DNA of 20,287 nt, from positions 1-20,287 of the IMG/VR virus record IMGVR_UViG_3300011115_000860; one strand, written 5' to 3'. Numbering within the stretch: position 1 is the stretch's first letter; every line of letters starts with the position of its first letter. A program made the translations under genes and the position numbers. This stretch comes from a virus. Below are positions 1 through 8,891 of the stretch, piece after piece. Below the pieces are notes generated by a model, which was given only the letters and a program-made list of their open reading frames with translations, had not been told where the DNA came from and did not search any database.

Positions 1-575
1 ATAGCCAAATAATTAGCGGCTGTTTGCATATCTTGAGTATCTCCATCTATTTGCAATAACCAAGATGCCGCAGCGTACTTTAAAAATCTCTGGTAAGGAA
101 CAGGTATTCTTGTATCAATAGGATCAGCGTCAGTAACAAGACTTACAGGTTCTTCGGCATAACCTATGATACAAGTTCCTGTAGATGGGTTAGGTGTAAG
201 CCTTACTTTGTTTCCATCAAATAAAACCCATCGCTTGGGCGTGCCCACAAGCGTTTGCCAATCTGGATTCTTATTAGTTTCTTGATCAATCGTTGATTGA
301 AGCAACCAAGTGTTATTACCACCCGAAGGCTTATATCCTGCTCTTTTAACATAAATATAAGAATTGGGCAGGGGGAATGTGGTTCCGCTTTTAGTTAATT
401 CCGCCTCGGTGTAGGACTTGCCCGTAATTCTAAAGTAATGCTCTACAGCCCAATTGATAGCCGCATTAACACTTTCATCAGACCAAGAAAGCGATAAAGA
501 CTGAACGTCGCCAATAAGAGTTCTTACTTCTGTTTTAACATCACCTAAAGTGTAATTAGTAAGTACAACAGCCAT
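1..575 (-). CDS. Head-tail adaptor-like protein, partial (C-terminus beyond window)
   Basis: The minus-strand frame is open from an ATG at 575-573 to the window edge (191 full codons). It was read by hand and starts MAVVLTNYTLGDVKTEVRTL. Its ATG overlaps the TGA of the 450-aa gene by one base (TGATG), so the two are translationally coupled. The start is an alpha-helical segment, followed by beta-rich sequence and then an IPVPYQRFLKYAAASWLL helix. That layout resembles the head-tail adaptor proteins of podoviruses and siphoviruses that bind under the portal. The neighbouring 450-aa protein has the same broad layout, and both lie downstream of the capsid gene, where adaptors usually sit. The family is inferred from layout and position; no catalytic motif is expected. 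It could instead be another tail-completion protein. Confidence 0.75.
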   Translation of the reverse strand, partial: MAVVLTNYTLGDVKTEVRTLIGDVQSLSLSWSDESVNAAINWAVEHYFRITGKSYTEAELTKSGTTFPLPNSYIYVKRAGYKPSGGNNTWLLQSTIDQETNKNPDWQTLVGTPKRWVLFDGNKVRLTPNPSTGTCIIGYAEEPVSLVTDADPIDTRIPVPYQRFLKYAAASWLLQIDGDTQDMQTAANYLA

Positions 576-1927
576 CACCAACCCCAACTAGAAGACCAAG
601 GACTTCCAAATGCGGTGTAGGTAGTTCTCTTTCTTCCGCCAAGGGGTCTTGGAATAACTGCCAACCTTCCGCTTTGGCCAAGTATGGCAATCGCTTTAAG
701 GTTTGACATTTCATAATTAAATTTAAGTTCATAGTTTTTGCCTAACTCAAGGTTCTGGCCAGGGCCAGGCAACATATAGGCTTCCGCAAGCGTGCCGTAA
801 TAAACCGCTTCTTCTGATTCTGGCAACAAGGGTATTTGATCAATCTCGCCCACAGGGATATACGAATAAACGACCCTAAGCCTTGAATCGGTGTTGTAGT
901 TGCTAATTGGAGGCCATAACTTTAATTTGCCTGTAATAGCATCCCAAGCATACATTGAGGGATTGCCGAATACGGCATCATTCTTTGGTATGTTGTTATC
1001 AACATCCACATAATTTCCCTCGCCAAGAATTCTATAGTCTCCAGTAGCCTCGGTGGGGATATCAGATAACGTTGTTTCAAAATTAACATAATTAACATTA
1101 CTTCCGTTGACTCCAGAGTAGGTATTATTGGTATCAATTCCTATAGTAATATTACCCTGATTGATGTTGCTAAAACCTGTGTTGCAAAGCCTGAACTCAT
1201 CAGTTGGAGTCTTAACCGCTACGCCACCAGAAGTATAAATTGAATAATTAGAACTATTGGTGGTATCTAAATCAACGGTAAAAGTATTGGTTGTTACCGC
1301 TGTAATCGTAAGCAATCTGCCATTGATTTGTGTCATTCCAGCCACGTTAAAAAGCGTAACATTATCACCAACGGCATAGCCGTGAGCCGTGGAACTTACA
1401 ACGGCCTCTGAGGCAATTGTGATTCCCGTAACGGTTTTATCACTTGAGACTAAGGTATCAATACGATATAAATCAAAGTGATCAAAGCCGTTAGGGGCGC
1501 TTGGAATACTTGGCATCGTAACCGTAACTTGATTAGTTCCACCACTTGTAGTAACGGTGGCTAAGTCTGAGTGACGAGAAACCCAACCCTGACCGCTTTT
1601 AGCCGCCACGCAATAGTTGTGTCTTGTGCTATTCGCAAACCCTGTACCTGATGTTGCCGTAACCGTAGGAGCATCGGGCTTAGAGATAAACGAATCCTGC
1701 CACCTTACTAGATGTATTCGATTAACGTCATTCCCATTTGGATCCGTTATAGTAACTTGCTCAAGGGGGCCTGATATATTACTAATGGTAATTTCATTTT
1801 GAGCCAACATTGTAAGTCGGCATATCCTACGAACAAGTTCTTGTGTTAAATAGTCAATCTCGGCTTCTCTAAGGTCAGGTCTATGCAGCCTAGTTTTGCC
1901 GAGGATAGACCTTACGGTATAAGCCAT
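575..1927 (-). CDS. Adaptor-like structural protein with two inserted beta domains (450 aa)
   Basis: The N-terminus (about 1-45, YTVRSILGKTRLHRPDLREA onward) is helical. Residues about 80-160 look like a fibronectin/Ig-type insert (Ser/Thr/Val-rich, with SAPNGFDHFDLYRID). Residues about 165-237 form a second beta unit with the pattern 'VVSSTAHGYAVGDNV...GMTQINGR...NTFTVDL...YTSGG'. That pattern recurs in phage tail and head-completion proteins and is often annotated as similar to the E1 FCCH fold. The C-terminal part returns to adaptor-like sequence (IPLLPESEEAVYYGTLAEAY). I infer a portal-proximal adaptor or neck protein carrying surface beta domains. The start is supported by AAGGAG five bases before ATG. 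The gene follows the 103-aa gene by 9 nt and overlaps the next gene by one base. A short tail fibre-like role is the main alternative. Confidence 0.75.
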   Translation of the reverse strand: MAYTVRSILGKTRLHRPDLREAEIDYLTQELVRRICRLTMLAQNEITISNISGPLEQVTITDPNGNDVNRIHLVRWQDSFISKPDAPTVTATSGTGFANSTRHNYCVAAKSGQGWVSRHSDLATVTTSGGTNQVTVTMPSIPSAPNGFDHFDLYRIDTLVSSDKTVTGITIASEAVVSSTAHGYAVGDNVTLFNVAGMTQINGRLLTITAVTTNTFTVDLDTTNSSNYSIYTSGGVAVKTPTDEFRLCNTGFSNINQGNITIGIDTNNTYSGVNGSNVNYVNFETTLSDIPTEATGDYRILGEGNYVDVDNNIPKNDAVFGNPSMYAWDAITGKLKLWPPISNYNTDSRLRVVYSYIPVGEIDQIPLLPESEEAVYYGTLAEAYMLPGPGQNLELGKNYELKFNYEMSNLKAIAILGQSGRLAVIPRPLGGRKRTTYTAFGSPWSSSWGW

Positions 1928-1936
1928 TGAGTCTCC

Positions 1937-2248
1937 TTATTTCTTGCCCTTCATACTTTCAATAATAGCACCCGCTATTTCGGCTTTAGTCATATGGGAG
2001 ACGGGAACTCCAAAAGTTATGTTGGAATCGCCAGCAATTTTTTGAAGATCCTTGACACTCTTAGCCATTAACTTACTCAGACTAACGGGTGCCTCGCCTT
2101 CTTTTTCTTCTACGTCTTCGTAGATAAGGGTAAATTCTTCTTGGTTTCTTTCACAATAGGTGACAAAGTTGAGGTTTTTTAACTCGCTCTCTTTATCAAA
2201 AACGTTACCCGTTACGGTGTTTACTATTCTTACAAGTTGTTTTGACAT
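1937..2248 (-). CDS. 103-aa protein with SAP/Rho-N-like C-terminus
   Basis: The start is ATG 2248-2246 (MSKQLVRIVNTVTG), preceded by GGAG six bases upstream. The frame stays open upstream, but an earlier start would lie inside the GC hairpin at 2277-2294. The N-terminal half is acidic and beta-rich. The last 45 residues (SVKDLQKIAGDSNI onward, ending MTKAEIAGAIIESM) have the spacing of a SAP/HeH/Rho-N helix-extension-helix unit, a small nucleic-acid or protein-binding fold common in phage head and connector genes. It lies between the capsid and adaptor genes, so a head-completion or DNA-contacting role is possible. No specific function is recognised. Confidence 0.8.
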   Translation of the reverse strand: MSKQLVRIVNTVTGNVFDKESELKNLNFVTYCERNQEEFTLIYEDVEEKEGEAPVSLSKLMAKSVKDLQKIAGDSNITFGVPVSHMTKAEIAGAIIESMKGKK

Positions 2249-2276
2249 TCTTATCTCCATTAGGAAGAGGAGAGAA

Positions 2277-2294
2277 GGGGGGCCGAAGCCCCCC
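2277..2294 (-). terminator. Strong UUCG-capped hairpin between capsid gene and downstream genes
   Basis: On the minus strand the RNA forms a 7-bp stem, GGGGGGC/GCCCCCC, closed as C(UUCG)G, an exceptionally stable tetraloop. The sequence after it is pyrimidine-rich (TTCTCTCCTCTTCC) but lacks a clean U run, so termination may be partial. Alternatively the hairpin may protect the 3' end of the abundant capsid mRNA. It lies about 37 nt after the capsid stop codon. Confidence 0.7.
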
Positions 2295-2330
2295 ATTAAC
2301 TCCTGTTGCGTTTGAGAACGATTACTAGGA

Positions 2331-3254
2331 TTAGTAAGCGTTGATCAGCACTAAGGATTCGTTCTTAACAACTTTAAATCCGAAGACTTGAAGTCCTTTA
2401 ATACCGTATCCAAAAGTGTTCTGCAAAGGCATCATTTCGTGCTTGATGAATTGCGAAGCAAACGTCAAGGCACTTTCGTGACCTACGAACATTTTGCTAG
2501 GCGAAGCCTGCACGGAACCAACAGCATTGGTTAAGTTGGTGGAAATGTAAAGTTTCATTCCATCAATTTCACCCACAAACCCGTTACGTAGAGGAGACGT
2601 TTCGTCACCCGTAATAAGGACTTGCTTTAAGTCTGATTGTTTCAGGTAACGAGCATACTCAGGCGTAACTACCGCCCAGCGTTTGCCGTCACGAGGCACA
2701 TTATTGCCATCCAAAACTTCACCCGCCATCAAAAGAGGCGTAATAAGTTTGGCTTGGCTTAAATCTGCTAAAGCAATCGGAGTTGCGTTACCAATGGCAG
2801 GAGCATCAGCACCTGTTTGACCAATGGTTTGTGCAGTCGAAATAGAACCCCAAATACCTTGAAGAACGGTTTGATCAACCTTGACGGCCATTTGCATAGC
2901 GGCATCTTGGGTAATCATATCGATCAAGGCGAGGTCTGACTGGTAATCATCAATGTAATCAACTTTAAAAGCATAGTATTTTGCTTGGTTGATCAGCAAT
3001 TGGATCTGTTCATCAGACACATCTTGGTAATTAATAGCACTATTCACTGAATAGTCTTGGATGGAAATGGTGGGGACTTTACGGATATTAACCGTATCAC
3101 CATAAGCCATAATTTCGCCTTCCCAGTTATGGTTAGCGATGGCAGGAACGGTTGAGGCAGCGTAAAACTTGTCTTGCAGTTTAGCGGAGTAAATCTGCGG
3201 AACAAACACGCCAGCCGAAAGGTTCGCACCTGTACGAGCAACTTGATTTGGCAT
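2331..3254 (-). CDS. Major capsid protein (307 aa)
   Basis: The sequence starts MPNQVARTGANLSAGVFVPQ and contains the blocks 'MAYGDTVNIRKVPTISIQDY' (about 49-68) and 'YAFKVDYIDDYQSD' (about 93-106). A long helix-rich middle follows (MITQDAAMQMAVKVDQTVLQ), then a beta-rich C-terminus. This pattern is typical of HK97-fold coat proteins of tailed phages, and about 300 residues is a normal length. Its place after terminase, portal and scaffold genes agrees. The start has AAAGGAT seven bases upstream. No prohead-protease-style N-terminal delta domain is evident, which fits the separate scaffold gene. The capsid then forms the icosahedral shell; assignment to a specific subfamily would need a structural comparison. 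Confidence 0.85.
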   Translation of the reverse strand: MPNQVARTGANLSAGVFVPQIYSAKLQDKFYAASTVPAIANHNWEGEIMAYGDTVNIRKVPTISIQDYSVNSAINYQDVSDEQIQLLINQAKYYAFKVDYIDDYQSDLALIDMITQDAAMQMAVKVDQTVLQGIWGSISTAQTIGQTGADAPAIGNATPIALADLSQAKLITPLLMAGEVLDGNNVPRDGKRWAVVTPEYARYLKQSDLKQVLITGDETSPLRNGFVGEIDGMKLYISTNLTNAVGSVQASPSKMFVGHESALTFASQFIKHEMMPLQNTFGYGIKGLQVFGFKVVKNESLVLINAY

Positions 3255-3263
3255 TGTATAAAT

Positions 3264-3281
3264 CCTTTAAATTAGTTATTG
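3264..3281 (-). repeat. Gene-junction direct repeat, copy 1
   Basis: CCTTTAAATTAGTTATTG here matches CCTTTTAAATTAGTTATTG at 3734-3752 apart from one inserted T. Both copies lie in the short gaps before minus-strand start codons and include the AAAGGA ribosome-binding core, so they give neighbouring structural genes the same translation-initiation leader. Confidence 0.75.
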
Positions 3282-3282
3282 A

Positions 3283-3726
3283 TTAAAAAACGTAAGTTGA
3301 ATTGATATAACTCAAGGGAGTTTGGAATCCAACGATTGAAATACCCATCGTTCCTGCAGCAGTGCCAGCATCCAAAAGTTTGACTTGGATAAGATCACCT
3401 GCAGTTGAATAGTGATTCAATGCCGTTCCTACTCCAGTTCCAGCAGCAGCATCAATAGCGGTTGCGGTTTGGAGATCGGTTCCTGAAGATAATTCAACAG
3501 TAATAGTTTTTGAGGCGGTTCCTGCTGTTAATACAACCGTGGTCATACCAACGATGTAAAAACCTGCGGGAATGGTAATAATGGCGGCAGTAGCATTTTG
3601 TGCTCCTGCGGCTCCCGTACCCGTGAAATCGGCAAAGTCAATTTCTTTTGAAAAAACAGTAAGTTCTGTACTAGTTTTTTGAAAGAAACCGTCAATGCCT
3701 GTGCTTAAATTATAAGTTGCGGTCAT
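3283..3726 (-). CDS. Putative head decoration protein (147 aa)
   Basis: This small protein is rich in Ala, Thr, Gly and Val (starts MTATYNLSTGIDGFFQKTST). It has alternating beta-like segments (AAIITIPAGFYIVGMTTVV, KTITVELSSG) and no charged catalytic cluster. It lies between the scaffold and capsid genes with a good RBS (AAAGGA, six bases before ATG). Capsid decoration or stabilisation proteins often sit here and are beta-rich, so that is the inferred role. No family was recognised directly. It could also be a minor head protein or a fibre-like trimer. Confidence 0.75.
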   Translation of the reverse strand: MTATYNLSTGIDGFFQKTSTELTVFSKEIDFADFTGTGAAGAQNATAAIITIPAGFYIVGMTTVVLTAGTASKTITVELSSGTDLQTATAIDAAAGTGVGTALNHYSTAGDLIQVKLLDAGTAAGTMGISIVGFQTPLSYINSTYVF

Positions 3727-3733
3727 TTTATTT

Positions 3734-3752
3734 CCTTTTAAATTAGTTATTG
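3734..3752 (-). repeat. Gene-junction direct repeat, copy 2
   Basis: This is the partner of the repeat at 3264-3281. On the minus strand it spans the last codon and TAA stop of the scaffold-like gene, then the TAATTTAAAAGG leader of the 147-aa gene. Confidence 0.75.
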
Positions 3753-4787
3753 TTTTGAACTACCCTGAATATATCTGTCTGCCTTCTCCATCAAGGCCTT
3801 GCGTTGTGCAGGGTCTTTAATGCGATGGATCATATAAGGCAGTTTTTGCATATCTTCAGAGGTAAATTCGGTTTCATTGGAGGTACCCATTTCTGGAACT
3901 ACAGAGGAAGGCGTTTTTACACCCACTTCAGCAGAACCAATTTTTGGGCGTGAATTACTATTTTGTTGCGGTCTAGCAAACAACTTGTAATCAGTAATGA
4001 TTTTATCAGCGTCTCTATCATTAAACTCTACAGTTCCTTCGTAAACGGCACGGTACATACTTGGTGCCTCTCCATAAATCCAAGTCTTAAACTCATCAGA
4101 TAGACGGATTTCGTCATAGTCTGAGTGTGTTTGTTTAACCATTTGATCACGGAGACGAATTTTTTCTAAGAATTTAATTTGATCGGCTTCTTCTTGCTGT
4201 TTTCGGATTTGACTCTCAACATTCATTAGTTTCTGATTAAAAGAACGATCCATCTCTTGCTTGATAGCCTTAGTGGCCCTTCTGACAACTTCCGTTGTGT
4301 CGGGAAGTTCTTCAGCGTAGGGTTCCAAAATAGAATCAATGTAAGAAGTATCTTCTTCTGTTTTGTTTGCCTCACTTTCTAACTGAGACTTAATTTGTTG
4401 TAACTCAAGTTTAAATCTATCGTGCTCTGCGGCCCTTTCTTGCAGTAATCTTTCAGACTCAGCGGCCTTTCGCTGGGCTTCATTCATTGCTTTAACGGCA
4501 GATTTGTACTGCTTTTCTGAGATCAGTTTTTCTTCTTCGTTAGTTTCGGATAGGTTTTCTTTTGCACTCGATGTTGTATCCATAACTACTTCGGGTTTGG
4601 CAACAGACTCAGACTCCAATTCGTTTGCGGCAACGGGCTCACTGGTTTTGGCTTCTGGAATCATATTACTAAACATTGAAGATTTAGAACCTGATTCTGG
4701 GAAAAGTCCACCCTCGGAGGCAAGTTGCTTGGCGAGTTCATTGGCTCGTTCGGCATTAGCACGGATTTCTTGTAACTTGGTTGACAT
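3747..4787 (-). CDS. Scaffold-like head assembly protein (346 aa)
   Basis: The sequence is highly charged and rich in Glu, Lys, Gln and Ser. Residues 1-85 are low-complexity with an acidic linker. Residues about 85-143 form a long heptad-like coiled coil (KAMNEAQRKAAESERLLQER...), and a second helical segment covers about 155-215. The C-terminus is short and basic-hydrophobic (DRYIQGSSKQ). These traits and the position between portal and capsid genes match internal scaffolding proteins, which direct procapsid assembly and then leave the shell. The start is backed by AAAGGAG five bases upstream of ATG. The assignment rests on composition, coiled coils and context, since scaffolds diverge too fast for motif recognition. 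Confidence 0.8.
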   Translation of the reverse strand: MSTKLQEIRANAERANELAKQLASEGGLFPESGSKSSMFSNMIPEAKTSEPVAANELESESVAKPEVVMDTTSSAKENLSETNEEEKLISEKQYKSAVKAMNEAQRKAAESERLLQERAAEHDRFKLELQQIKSQLESEANKTEEDTSYIDSILEPYAEELPDTTEVVRRATKAIKQEMDRSFNQKLMNVESQIRKQQEEADQIKFLEKIRLRDQMVKQTHSDYDEIRLSDEFKTWIYGEAPSMYRAVYEGTVEFNDRDADKIITDYKLFARPQQNSNSRPKIGSAEVGVKTPSSVVPEMGTSNETEFTSEDMQKLPYMIHRIKDPAQRKALMEKADRYIQGSSKQ

Positions 4788-4805
4788 AAAGTCTCCTTTG
4801 ACGGC

Positions 4806-5084
4806 CTAATTGGCTTGGTCGTATAATTTGGGCTCACGGTCACGGAATTGTGGCTTGGTGGCCTCATCAAATAACTTAATAGCATCGTCCAACTCTTTGA
4901 CTTCTCGCAGGGATTCTATGCACCCACGAATTCTCATTACTTCCTCAAAGTTAGTGACTCTCTCAAGAGAATCTCGCTTTTCAGAAATGAGTTGATCAAG
5001 CAAATCTTGTAACTTCTTCCAATACGGAGAATTCACAAGAGGCTTGATGTCCTCAAAGAGTTTTTCTTTGCTGTTTAATTGCAT
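4806..5084 (-). CDS. Small unknown protein between portal and scaffold (92 aa)
   Basis: The protein starts MQLNSKEKLFEDIKPLVNSP and is almost wholly helical and charged, with a central segment resembling a helical hairpin. I chose the ATG at 5084. A TTG at 5099 would add five residues, and neither has a strong Shine-Dalgarno sequence (only GGA about ten bases before the ATG). The gene lies 33 nt after the portal stop and ends 18 nt before the scaffold start, so it belongs to the head operon. Small proteins here can be head-assembly chaperones or scaffold cofactors, but no function is recognised. Confidence 0.75.
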   Translation of the reverse strand: MQLNSKEKLFEDIKPLVNSPYWKKLQDLLDQLISEKRDSLERVTNFEEVMRIRGCIESLREVKELDDAIKLFDEATKPQFRDREPKLYDQAN

Positions 5085-5117
5085 ATCTTTATAATCCAAA
5101 TTGTATCATATCAATAT

Positions 5118-7430
5118 TTACATTGGCTGAGGAGGAGTTTGGTTACCCATCATATCCATTAATTGTTCTGGGCTAATTTGTCCAGAAGCAACCGCTTGTT
5201 GCAACTCAGGGGGTAAGGCTTGTAGAATATCTGTCGATAAACCACTTTGTCCTTGGGGTTGTTGCGGGGCTGTTTGCGGATATCCAGCAGATCGCTCATA
5301 ATCTCTTGGGGAAGGTTGCATTTGTGTTCCAAGTTCAGGAGGCAACTGAGAAACCACATCGTGAGCCGCTGCAAGCGTTTGTGCTTTCATTGTGTCTAAA
5401 GCAATCTTGAGGGAAGGGGTCATTGCGTCTTGAGATAGGGCAACTTGTTCGTAAATGGCTGCAAACAAAGGACTATCAGGTTCTGTCTTTTGAAGCATCT
5501 CAAGTAGGGCATCAGGTCGAGGCATCTCAGCCCTTCTCTTCGGCACGTTCTCAATATCTGCTTGTTGGGCTGACTGTTGCATCATCTGTTTCTTAATCAC
5601 TTCAGCCTGAGCATCGGAGTTCACCATATCGGTTTCGTTGAATCCCCTTGTTCTGATCCATTCTTTCAAAACGTTAATCTTATTAATGTACGGCTTGAAG
5701 TCAGGATCTTGCATTAGGGCAACCAACTCTTGCATATTTTGTCCACGGGCTTCATTACCAATGAGCCTTTGAACGCCACCTGCATCAATATTAAAATCAC
5801 CCTTAACTAACATATTAGACGAGTACTGCATATTCCAATCGTACATACGTCTAATCATAGGTTTAGTAACGTAGTTATCAATATTAAAAATCACGCCCTT
5901 AATGTAATTACTAGCAGCATTAAACAACATACTCATACCACTAGAAGTTCGGTTGTGTTGTCCCGTGGCCGTTCCAGCAAACCCCGAAGTCATATCAGGC
6001 ATTGATGTTACTTCTTGAATAAACATCTTAAAGTTATCTTGTAAGAGTTTGAGTTCTTGCAAAATACTAGGAACAGGAACAAACGTAACAGGCGGAGTCG
6101 TAATACCCTCAAGCGTCTTAAGGGGCCAAACACCCCAAGGCTTAATACCTTCAAACTTAAATCCATTAATCATTCGGCTCGTGTCATAAATAACTTGAGG
6201 CCCTGCGGCAATACCCATATTATCGACCATTGCTCTCGCAGCCGCATTAACGATGTCCTGTGGGTCACGCATCTTTTCGGGAACACCACGACCCCAAATA
6301 TTGTAAAGAACTTTCTCATAGGGGCAAACCATATAGGGGATATACGGTTGTTCTAAAGAACTAATCGCAATCTTAATACAATAATTCCCCACTGTCCAAA
6401 TGCAAGACATATACTGAACGTTTTTATCAAAGCCTTCGGGCATTTCAACGCCCGCCTTGTTTAACTCTTCTCCCGATAAATAACCCCAATATTCAAGGGC
6501 CACATATCGATCTCCCTGTACCAACGGAGTTTGACGCTGGTTAAGTGAATAGACACGGCTCTCCCATACTTCGGCAGTCCAGTTTCCTTTAGGGTAAGCA
6601 TCGAGCACCTTTTCAATTTCTTCAGGTTGAAATCCATCAACTTTGTTTAAATCAATAAGTTGTGACTTGTTAAGTACCCTGCGGTGAACCGCCCACATAC
6701 AATCTTTAATATCAAAGGCAGAGGGGTCTGGATAAAACTCAAATGGAGAAACCGTTTCAAATTCTGGTTGAGGATCTTCATTAGAAGAAACTAATTTAAA
6801 TACTTTTTTAGTTTCCCTTTTGATACCAATCATACCCTTGATCTTAGTTGCTATTGTGGGTGATTCTTCCTCATCGACCATAACCCATTTTGTTTTTTGT
6901 CTCTGACCAGAAAAAGGGCCCTTGACAACCATCGTTCCCAAAATAACTAAATCAAGAACGCCTGAAGAAAACTTTTCCAACCAATGGTTTTGCTTAAGTT
7001 GGTCAGCAATTTTTACACGCATATTATCGCAAGCAATATTAGAAGCAAGAATTCTGTTTTGCAAATCTTCGGGTATGTTGGCTTTTTCTGCTTCAGCCAC
7101 ACTTTTAAATCCTAGCGATACCAAATCAGGATCAGGCGTGGGCTTGATGTCCCAAGGGTAATCATCACCACCCGCCATCGTGGCCATAATCTGTGCATAG
7201 GCCGCCATTGATTTCATTTGTGTGAAGTTCAGGAATAAACCTGATTTATTAACCTCATCATCGGATTGATAATCAATACCGTCAAACATCATCTTTGACG
7301 ATAGCCACTTTTCCTGTTGTAAGAAGCGTAAGTTCTTGCACCAAGTAAACTTATCTTGGACAACCTTAGCGATACCTGTGGTCATTGAATAGGGTTGACC
7401 CTGCTCAATATTACCAAATTCCATTACCAT
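5118..7430 (-). CDS. Portal protein (770 aa)
   Basis: A large protein follows directly after the large terminase. Near the start is 'SGLFLNFTQMKSMAAYAQIM', then a beta-rich wing region with 'FETVSPFEFYPDPSAFDIKD', the stretch 'PYEKVLYNIWGRGVPEKMRD', and the block 'DPQDIVNAAARAMVDNMGIA'. Its length and segment order fit long podovirus-type portals, whose dodecamer forms the DNA entry vertex and binds the terminase. The last 80 residues are rich in Pro and Gln (TAPQQPQGQSGLS, TPPQPM) and probably disordered, a common feature of long portals. The start is the first ATG, with GGAG seven bases upstream; a second ATG lies two codons on. The gene begins 10 nt after the terminase stop. Confidence 0.88.
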   Translation of the reverse strand: MVMEFGNIEQGQPYSMTTGIAKVVQDKFTWCKNLRFLQQEKWLSSKMMFDGIDYQSDDEVNKSGLFLNFTQMKSMAAYAQIMATMAGGDDYPWDIKPTPDPDLVSLGFKSVAEAEKANIPEDLQNRILASNIACDNMRVKIADQLKQNHWLEKFSSGVLDLVILGTMVVKGPFSGQRQKTKWVMVDEEESPTIATKIKGMIGIKRETKKVFKLVSSNEDPQPEFETVSPFEFYPDPSAFDIKDCMWAVHRRVLNKSQLIDLNKVDGFQPEEIEKVLDAYPKGNWTAEVWESRVYSLNQRQTPLVQGDRYVALEYWGYLSGEELNKAGVEMPEGFDKNVQYMSCIWTVGNYCIKIAISSLEQPYIPYMVCPYEKVLYNIWGRGVPEKMRDPQDIVNAAARAMVDNMGIAAGPQVIYDTSRMINGFKFEGIKPWGVWPLKTLEGITTPPVTFVPVPSILQELKLLQDNFKMFIQEVTSMPDMTSGFAGTATGQHNRTSSGMSMLFNAASNYIKGVIFNIDNYVTKPMIRRMYDWNMQYSSNMLVKGDFNIDAGGVQRLIGNEARGQNMQELVALMQDPDFKPYINKINVLKEWIRTRGFNETDMVNSDAQAEVIKKQMMQQSAQQADIENVPKRRAEMPRPDALLEMLQKTEPDSPLFAAIYEQVALSQDAMTPSLKIALDTMKAQTLAAAHDVVSQLPPELGTQMQPSPRDYERSAGYPQTAPQQPQGQSGLSTDILQALPPELQQAVASGQISPEQLMDMMGNQTPPQPM

Positions 7431-7440
7431 TTATAAACTC

Positions 7441-8823
7441 CTAGTAACCAATCTTTTTGTTGTGGGGCTTCCATTGATATTTTACCTCATTGCTTTTATA
7501 CAAGTCGGGAGTTGATACCGCTTTGTCCCAAGCCGTAACGCAATATCTAAACGCATCCATTAAATCATCATCTTTCTTTAAAATGTCTCCGTTTTCCTTG
7601 AATCTATATAGCCTCATCTCTTTTAGGGTCTCCACGCAAGACTCAAAAATAAACAACTGTTCAGAGGCTATTTTTGCTCTTATAAATGATATACCGTAAT
7701 TGACCCTATTGTCTGCAACAATGAGTCGGTCTTCTTCAAAAATATCTTGAAACATTTTGTAGGGAGAATCACCACTTGCAATAGAGCGCTGACGAGAATT
7801 CGGATCAATAGCAAATCGGCAAGGCCAATCCCTTAGTTTGTAGGCGTGATAAATAGACGATTCTCCTGATTGTTTGTATTCTTGATGAATATAACCAACG
7901 CCTGACTCATCATCAATCGATAGCCTAACCGCACAGGTAGGATGGGAGATACCCACATCCAGTCCTGCAATCGTTCTCCATTTCGGACTAATGGAAAAAT
8001 TGGACAACACATATTCGGATTCATCAAATTGATAAACCTTACCCGTACCGATGCTGGGCCTTCCAAACTTACGGCTTTCTATTTCGTGAGGACTGAGGCC
8101 CGCAATTTGTAATTTCTTATCTTCTTCGGACAAATGAGTAACATCATCCCAAGTCAGGAAGTGAACTCCGTACATATCATCGTAATTGCTCATTATTTCG
8201 TCACAGAGAGGCGTTACGCCCTTCAGCGGGGTGAAGGTAAGGAAAACATATCCAGAGGCCGCAATCGTCCTCATTTTGGCTTCTTTGTAAATATCTTCGG
8301 GCGGTTCCTCGTCGCACCACACCAAATCAACGGTAGAGCCTTGGAATTTCTCTCGGCCCTGATCGTAAGAGAAGAACTGAATCACACTGGTACCACCTGT
8401 TTTATGTTTAATCCTGCAAATATCAATGGCTCCAGGGATGCCCCCTTTGCGAATGGGGTCACCTAAGATGGCTTGTTTAGGAATTAAGCCTGTTCCCCAG
8501 TCACCTAATTGCCCAAACAGTTTTTCTTGCAGGGTATCTCGCACACGGGTAGATGATTCGCCTGCCACCCATACGGTTACAGGTCGGTCAAACTTGATGC
8601 CCTTATACCAAGACGGGTACTCACCCGTAAGGTGGTAAGCCACAAAAGCCGACCCCACCGTGGTTTTACCCGACTGATTACCCCCAAACAGGGCAACAAT
8701 TTTGTGACCATCATTCATAAAAGAGAGTTGTTTCTCGTAGGGTTTAAAGTTTTTTAACTTATTTTCCCTTTCCCGCCTTAAAAGTTCCTGTTCTAGTTGC
8801 TGTAGTTCGTTTAGGCTGCTCAT
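7441..8823 (-). CDS. terL: Terminase large subunit (460 aa)
   Basis: This is the ATP-driven DNA packaging motor and nuclease. The Walker A motif is GGNQSGKTT (47-55), Walker B is VDLVWCDEEP (165-174) with Asp171 and Glu172, and TFTPL (196-200) matches the coupling motif. The RNase H-like nuclease domain shows AGLDVG (286-291, Asp289), AIDPN (338-342, Asp340) and the acidic DDDLMDAFRY (418-427), giving a plausible metal-binding triad. Its length is usual for the family. It works with the portal gene just downstream (10-nt gap). The start has AAGGA, eight bases before ATG. On its upstream side lies an oppositely oriented mini-gene, so transcription must pass through that element or start anew. 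Confidence 0.95.
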   Translation of the reverse strand: MSSLNELQQLEQELLRRERENKLKNFKPYEKQLSFMNDGHKIVALFGGNQSGKTTVGSAFVAYHLTGEYPSWYKGIKFDRPVTVWVAGESSTRVRDTLQEKLFGQLGDWGTGLIPKQAILGDPIRKGGIPGAIDICRIKHKTGGTSVIQFFSYDQGREKFQGSTVDLVWCDEEPPEDIYKEAKMRTIAASGYVFLTFTPLKGVTPLCDEIMSNYDDMYGVHFLTWDDVTHLSEEDKKLQIAGLSPHEIESRKFGRPSIGTGKVYQFDESEYVLSNFSISPKWRTIAGLDVGISHPTCAVRLSIDDESGVGYIHQEYKQSGESSIYHAYKLRDWPCRFAIDPNSRQRSIASGDSPYKMFQDIFEEDRLIVADNRVNYGISFIRAKIASEQLFIFESCVETLKEMRLYRFKENGDILKKDDDLMDAFRYCVTAWDKAVSTPDLYKSNEVKYQWKPHNKKIGY

Positions 8824-8840
8824 TATGGGTTCCTTGGGGG

Positions 8841-8849
8841 TGTTATACT
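8841..8849 (+). promoter_or_regulatory. Extended -10 promoter for the 47-aa mini-gene
   Basis: TGTTATACT is an extended -10 element (TGn followed by TATACT). It lies 43 nt before the ATG of the plus-strand mini-gene. No good -35 box is present, which extended -10 promoters can tolerate. A near copy, TGTTACACT, precedes the structured RNA region at 11593-11601. Confidence 0.55.
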
Positions 8850-8891
8850 GATACTAGGTTTGATTTGCACTCATAACCGATGGAGAACAAA

